A program made the position numbers and the translations under genes. This document shows, piece by piece, positions 60,768 to 64,000 of a stretch of 64,000 nucleotides of DNA. Location: NCBI RefSeq assembly GCF_047123815.1, contig NZ_CP138920.1, forward strand, positions 1,488,001 to 1,552,000, read 5' to 3'. Source of the stretch: Maricaulis sp017643475. Lineage in GTDB: Bacteria > Pseudomonadota > Alphaproteobacteria > Caulobacterales > Maricaulaceae. The notes below the pieces were generated by a model. It saw only the letters and a list, made by a program, of their open reading frames with translations, was not told the DNA's origin and ran no database searches. How positions within the stretch are numbered: the stretch's first letter is position 1; each line of letters opens with the position of its first letter.

Positions 60768-61550
60768 ATGACCCAGACGCAATCCGACGACAAAGTCTCC
60801 TTCGGTTTCAAGGATGTTGCCCGCGAGGACAAGGCTGGCCTTGTCCGCGGTGTCTTCGACAAGTCCGCACGCCGTTATGACCTGATGAATGACCTGATGT
60901 CCGTCGGTGTGCACCGCGCCTGGAAAGACATGGTCATGACGCGCGCCAATCCCCAGCCGGGCGAGACCCATCTCGATGTGGCGGGCGGCACCGGCGATCT
61001 GGCCCGCAGCTTCCTGACCAAGGCCGACCGCGTCGGTAAGCGCCGCGGCGCCGGGGCCCCGGCCAAGGCGATCGTTCTGGATATCAATGAGCAGATGCTG
61101 CGCGCCGGCGTGAAACGCGGCCTCTCGACCGAACATGACGGTCGCATCGACTGGGTGACCGGCAATGCTGAATGCCTGCCGCTGCCGGACCGGCATGTGG
61201 ACTGCGTGACCATTTCCACCGGCATCCGCAATGTGACCAACCGCGATGCGGCCCTGAAGGAAATGCGGCGCGTGTTGAAACCCGGTGGCCGCTTCCTTTG
61301 CCTGGAATTCACACGCCCCACCAGCCGGGCCTGGGAAAAGGTCTATGACGCTTGGTCTTTCAATGTGATGCCTGAACTGGGCGCCCTCGTCGCCAAGGAT
61401 CGCGAGAGCTATCAATATCTGGTGGAATCCATCCGGCGCTTTCCGGACCAGGAGACCTTCAAGGCTGAAATCGAGGCGGCCGGCTTCCGCGAAGTTAGCT
61501 ACACCAATTTCTCCGGCGGCATAGCCGCTCTGCACGTCGGTTGGCACTAG
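60768..61550 (+). CDS. ubiE: ubiquinone/menaquinone biosynthesis C-methyltransferase
   Basis: 260-aa SAM-dependent C-methyltransferase. FDKSARRYDLMNDLMSVGVH is the UbiE signature, motif I is LDVAGGTGDLA and YSYLVESIRRFP-type sequence (YQYLVESIRRFPDQETF) is its second signature. It methylates the benzoquinol ring. ATG 60768 starts MTQTQSDDK; an upstream start at 60738 is less like the family. ubiB follows, making an operon. Confidence 0.96.
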   Translation: MTQTQSDDKVSFGFKDVAREDKAGLVRGVFDKSARRYDLMNDLMSVGVHRAWKDMVMTRANPQPGETHLDVAGGTGDLARSFLTKADRVGKRRGAGAPAKAIVLDINEQMLRAGVKRGLSTEHDGRIDWVTGNAECLPLPDRHVDCVTISTGIRNVTNRDAALKEMRRVLKPGGRFLCLEFTRPTSRAWEKVYDAWSFNVMPELGALVAKDRESYQYLVESIRRFPDQETFKAEIEAAGFREVSYTNFSGGIAALHVGWH

Positions 61551-61624
61551 ATCCGTGCGGATCAGGGTCCCGCGACTTCACGCCACTCTCGCCAACAGCA
61601 ATCCAGAGCTCTAAACCTCGCGCC

Positions 61625-63163
61625 ATGATTTCGTCTCTATTGTCATTCCTGCGCCTGATCCGCGCTGTTTTCGTGCTGGCGCGCCATGACGCGGTCCTGC
61701 CGCAGGAATACCAGTCCATGCACCCGCCACTGGCCCGCGTGCTGGGCCGGGTATCGCGCCTCTTCGCCATTCGCGATCGCGCGGACAATCCGGGGGAACG
61801 CCTGGCGCGCGCGCTGGAGAAGCTGGGCCCCTCCTATGTGAAGTTCGGCCAGGTCCTCGCCACGCGTGGCGATCTGATCGGCGAACGTTTCGCCCGCGGG
61901 CTGGCGCGTCTTCAGGACAAGATGCCCGCCTTTGACGAGGACGAGGCCCGGGCCGTGATCAACCGCGAACTGGGCGCGCCTGTCGACGAGATTTTCGAAG
62001 ACTTCGGCCCGGCTGTGGCCGCGGCCTCTATCGCCCAGGTCCACAAGGCCAGGCTGGCCGATGGTCGCTGGGTTGCGGTGAAGATCGTACGCCCCGGCAT
62101 TGCCGACCGGATCGCCAAGGACATCCGCACCCTGTCACTGGGGGCTGCGCTGGCCGAGCGGTTCGCCCCCGCCAGCAAGCGTCTGGAGCCAAAGCTCTTT
62201 GTCGAGACGGTTGCGCGCTCCCTGCAGCTGGAAACCGATTTGCGGCTGGAAGCCGCAGCCGGGTCGGAATTGTCAGAGGCCGCAAGTGCTGTCGCGCACT
62301 ATCGCATCCCGTCTGTTGAATGGCCGCTGTCGACCAAAAGCGTGCTGACGACCCAGTGGATCGACGGCGTCGCGCTGAGCAATGGGGACGCCCTCCGCGA
62401 CAGCGGGATTGATCGCAAGGCCCTCGCCACCACGCTGACGCGGGCCTTCCTGGGAACGGCGCTGCATCGCGGCGTATTCCACGCGGACATGCATGCCGGC
62501 AATCTCTTTGCCAGCGAGGACGGCACGCTGTGGGCTGTCGATTTCGGCATTATGGGCCGGATCGGCCGCGCCGAACGGCGTTTCCTGGCGCTGATCCTGC
62601 ATGGATTCCTGACCCGGAATTACAAGGCGGCGGCCGAGGCACATTTCGCGGCGGGTTATGTTCCCGCCAATCATTCGGTGGACGACTTCGCCAGCGCCCT
62701 GCGCGCCGTGGGCGAACCGATCTTCGGCAAGAATGCCGACGAAGTGCCAATGTCGCGCGTGCTGTTGCAGCTGTTCGAGATCACCGACCTGTTCGACATG
62801 CGCCTGCGCCCCGAACTGGTGATGCTGCAAAAGACCATGGTCCAGTGCGAGGGCGTCGCCCGCTCGCTGGATCCACAGCACGACATGTGGGGCGCCTCAG
62901 CTCCCGTGGTCGAGGAATGGATGAAACGCGAGCTGGGACCGGAAGGCCGTGCCCGCGATTTCGCCGAAGATGTCAGCCGCCTCTATGGTGCCGCCCGCAA
63001 ACTACCAGACGCCATCGAGGATTGGGCCGAGGTGGGGCGCAAGCTGAAAGCCGGTGAGCTGAAACTGGGCGGCGGGCCGCGCTTGCGTCCCTGGTTCCTG
63101 CGCCTGGCCTGGCTGGCTGGCGCGGCGGCAGCCGGAGCTGCCGCCATGGCCATGCTCGGCTAG
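61625..63163 (+). CDS. ubiB: ubiquinone biosynthesis protein UbiB (ABC1/ADCK family)
   Basis: 512-aa atypical kinase. The KxGQ motif is LGPSYVKFGQVLATRGDLIG, the Ala-rich nucleotide loop is VAAASIAQVHKARLADG, the catalytic HADMHAGN is in FHADMHAGNLFAS and the DFG loop is AVDFGIMGRIG. A C-terminal hydrophobic segment (LAWLAGAAAAGAAAMAML) anchors it to the membrane. It acts as an ATPase that supports ubiquinone assembly. ATG 61625 is chosen because the family starts nearby. Confidence 0.95.
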   Translation: MISSLLSFLRLIRAVFVLARHDAVLPQEYQSMHPPLARVLGRVSRLFAIRDRADNPGERLARALEKLGPSYVKFGQVLATRGDLIGERFARGLARLQDKMPAFDEDEARAVINRELGAPVDEIFEDFGPAVAAASIAQVHKARLADGRWVAVKIVRPGIADRIAKDIRTLSLGAALAERFAPASKRLEPKLFVETVARSLQLETDLRLEAAAGSELSEAASAVAHYRIPSVEWPLSTKSVLTTQWIDGVALSNGDALRDSGIDRKALATTLTRAFLGTALHRGVFHADMHAGNLFASEDGTLWAVDFGIMGRIGRAERRFLALILHGFLTRNYKAAAEAHFAAGYVPANHSVDDFASALRAVGEPIFGKNADEVPMSRVLLQLFEITDLFDMRLRPELVMLQKTMVQCEGVARSLDPQHDMWGASAPVVEEWMKRELGPEGRARDFAEDVSRLYGAARKLPDAIEDWAEVGRKLKAGELKLGGGPRLRPWFLRLAWLAGAAAAGAAAMAMLG

Positions 63164-63579
63164 ACCGCGTGTAGCGCCAGCACAAAACGCACCCACATCG
63201 CCGCCAGGATCAGGAAACCGATCCGGTGCGTCAGGAAACGCAGGGCCATGTTGTTGATGCTCACATGCACTGCCGTGTGGGCGAAACGCGTGCCAACAAA
63301 GACCCAGGCGAGGGTAACCTGCAGGCTGTCGATCGTATCCGGCGTGACGGCCTGGAACAGGACCAGCGCATAAAACAGGATCGGCAGCTCGAACAGGTTG
63401 GCGAGATTGCGCCCCCAATTGCCCAGCCAGTCCGGCGGCGGCGTTCCGGCCTTGGTCAGCGAATATTCCTCGCTCAACTGGCCTTTCGACTTCGCGATAA
63501 CGCCAAAAATCGTCAGCATCAGATAAACAAAAAGTGTCAGCAGAGCGAGCGCCGACGCGGCCAGGATCATGTGTATCAT
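63160..63579 (-). CDS. MAPEG-family membrane protein
   Basis: 139-aa protein with four helices. WLGNWGRNLANLFELPILFY is the MAPEG core motif (N-x-x-E), and WVFVGTRFAHTAVHVSINNM the second. MAPEG members are glutathione-linked membrane enzymes. ATG 63579 has a strong GGGAGGGC upstream; the upstream start at 63597 lies in that ribosome binding site. It is convergent with ubiB (4-bp overlap). Confidence 0.88.
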   Translation of the reverse strand: MIHMILAASALALLTLFVYLMLTIFGVIAKSKGQLSEEYSLTKAGTPPPDWLGNWGRNLANLFELPILFYALVLFQAVTPDTIDSLQVTLAWVFVGTRFAHTAVHVSINNMALRFLTHRIGFLILAAMWVRFVLALHAV

Positions 63580-63702
63580 AAAGCCCTCCCCAGGCATTGA
63601 AGCGCCAAGGCTAGCCCGTTTCGCCTGCTTGTCGAGACGTTCAGGGCTTGGGATTGGCGCAGCGAACCGCTAGGTAGAGACAGAACAGTGAAAGGTCCGG
63701 GC

Positions 63703-64000
63703 GTGACAGACAAACGCGTGCTCTTGATCATCGGCGGCGGCATCGCTGCCTACAAGTCCCTGGAATTGATCCGCGAACTCTCGCGCCGGTCGATTGCCTC
63801 GCGCTGCATCCTGACCAAGTCCGGGGCGGAATTCGTGACGCCGTTGAGCGTTTCTGCCCTGTCCGGCGACAAGGTCTATGGCGATCTGTTTGACCTCACC
63901 GACGAAGCGGAAATGGGCCATATCGAACTCTCCCGGTCCGCGGATCTCGTCGTGGTCTCTCCGGCCACCGCTGACCTGATGGCCAAGGCCGCCAACGGGC
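63703..64000 (+). CDS. coaBC: phosphopantothenoylcysteine decarboxylase/synthetase, 5' part
   Basis: Incomplete: runs off the end of the window. The N-terminus RVLLIIGGGIAAYKSLELIR is the flavin-binding start of the CoaC (Dfp) domain, continuing CILTKSGAEFVTPLSVSALS and VVVSPATADLMAKAANG. In full it would make 4'-phosphopantetheine from phosphopantothenate and cysteine. GTG 63703 is used; an in-frame GTG at 63688 is possible. coaBC following ubiB is the usual alphaproteobacterial order. Confidence 0.93.
   Translation, partial: MTDKRVLLIIGGGIAAYKSLELIRELSRRSIASRCILTKSGAEFVTPLSVSALSGDKVYGDLFDLTDEAEMGHIELSRSADLVVVSPATADLMAKAANG

Overview
The window is a dense, high-GC alphaproteobacterial chromosome segment. 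Gene content and order fit the Caulobacterales/Maricaulales group (Maricaulis, Hyphomonadaceae-like): dnaA–rpsT adjacency, zapE–mdh–sucCD–sucAB–lpd–xerC–DUF484–priA synteny, a mutM–ubiE–ubiB–coaBC block, and clustered GANTC (CcrM-type) sites in the dnaA leader. The assignment is inferred from content, not from any search. No rRNA, tRNA, CRISPR array, prophage or transposase was recognised.

Layout. 0.1–9 kb: a pair of STAS/SpoIIAA-like small proteins, an iron-type alcohol dehydrogenase with a thioesterase, zapE, a structured RNA-like leader with a broken small ORF, an O-methyltransferase, a LysR regulator and malate dehydrogenase. 8–21.6 kb: an accessory stretch lying between mdh and sucC. It carries TspO-like, GNAT, universal-stress, LytTR, DUF2141, carotenoid-oxygenase, DUF2306, DUF1036 and PhoD-like genes, a complete bufferin-type RiPP operon (bufA1-B-C-D plus a second DoxX), and a frameshifted EAL-like gene. 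21.7–33.3 kb: sucC, sucD, sucA, sucB (with two lipoyl domains) and lpd. The sucB–lpd gap holds a tandem array of five related small membrane proteins, one interrupted by an in-frame amber codon. 33.5–42 kb: small regulators, xerC, DUF484, priA (with a degraded second zinc site), TerC and two poorly known genes associated with palindromic repeats. 42.1–42.75 kb is gene-free and packed with palindromic elements. 42.75–49 kb: polA, a DUF1254/DUF1214 pair, a TPR-like gene broken by an opal codon, and a retropepsin-like protease. 49–58.9 kb: replication genes gyrB, recF, dnaN, dnaA and rpsT, with NTF2-like, LysE, TetR and CPBP genes between gyrB and recF. 58.9–64 kb: enoyl-CoA hydratase, mutM, ubiE, ubiB, a MAPEG protein and the start of coaBC.

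How the genes work together. mdh, sucCD, sucAB and lpd supply most of the lower TCA cycle. ubiE and ubiB make the ubiquinone that accepts its electrons. dnaA, dnaN, recF, gyrB, polA, priA and xerC cover initiation, elongation, restart and dimer resolution. The buf operon should make a secreted, cysteine-modified copper-binding peptide: precursor, MNIO maturase, partner protein and DoxX membrane protein.

Most unusual points: the buf operon, the sucB–lpd membrane-protein array, several genes disrupted by single lesions (frameshifts near 20,556 and 3,985; TAG at 30,651; TGA at 47,622), the PriA zinc-site loss, a 30-bp purine–pyrimidine alternating tract just upstream of gyrB, and large palindromes upstream of polA.
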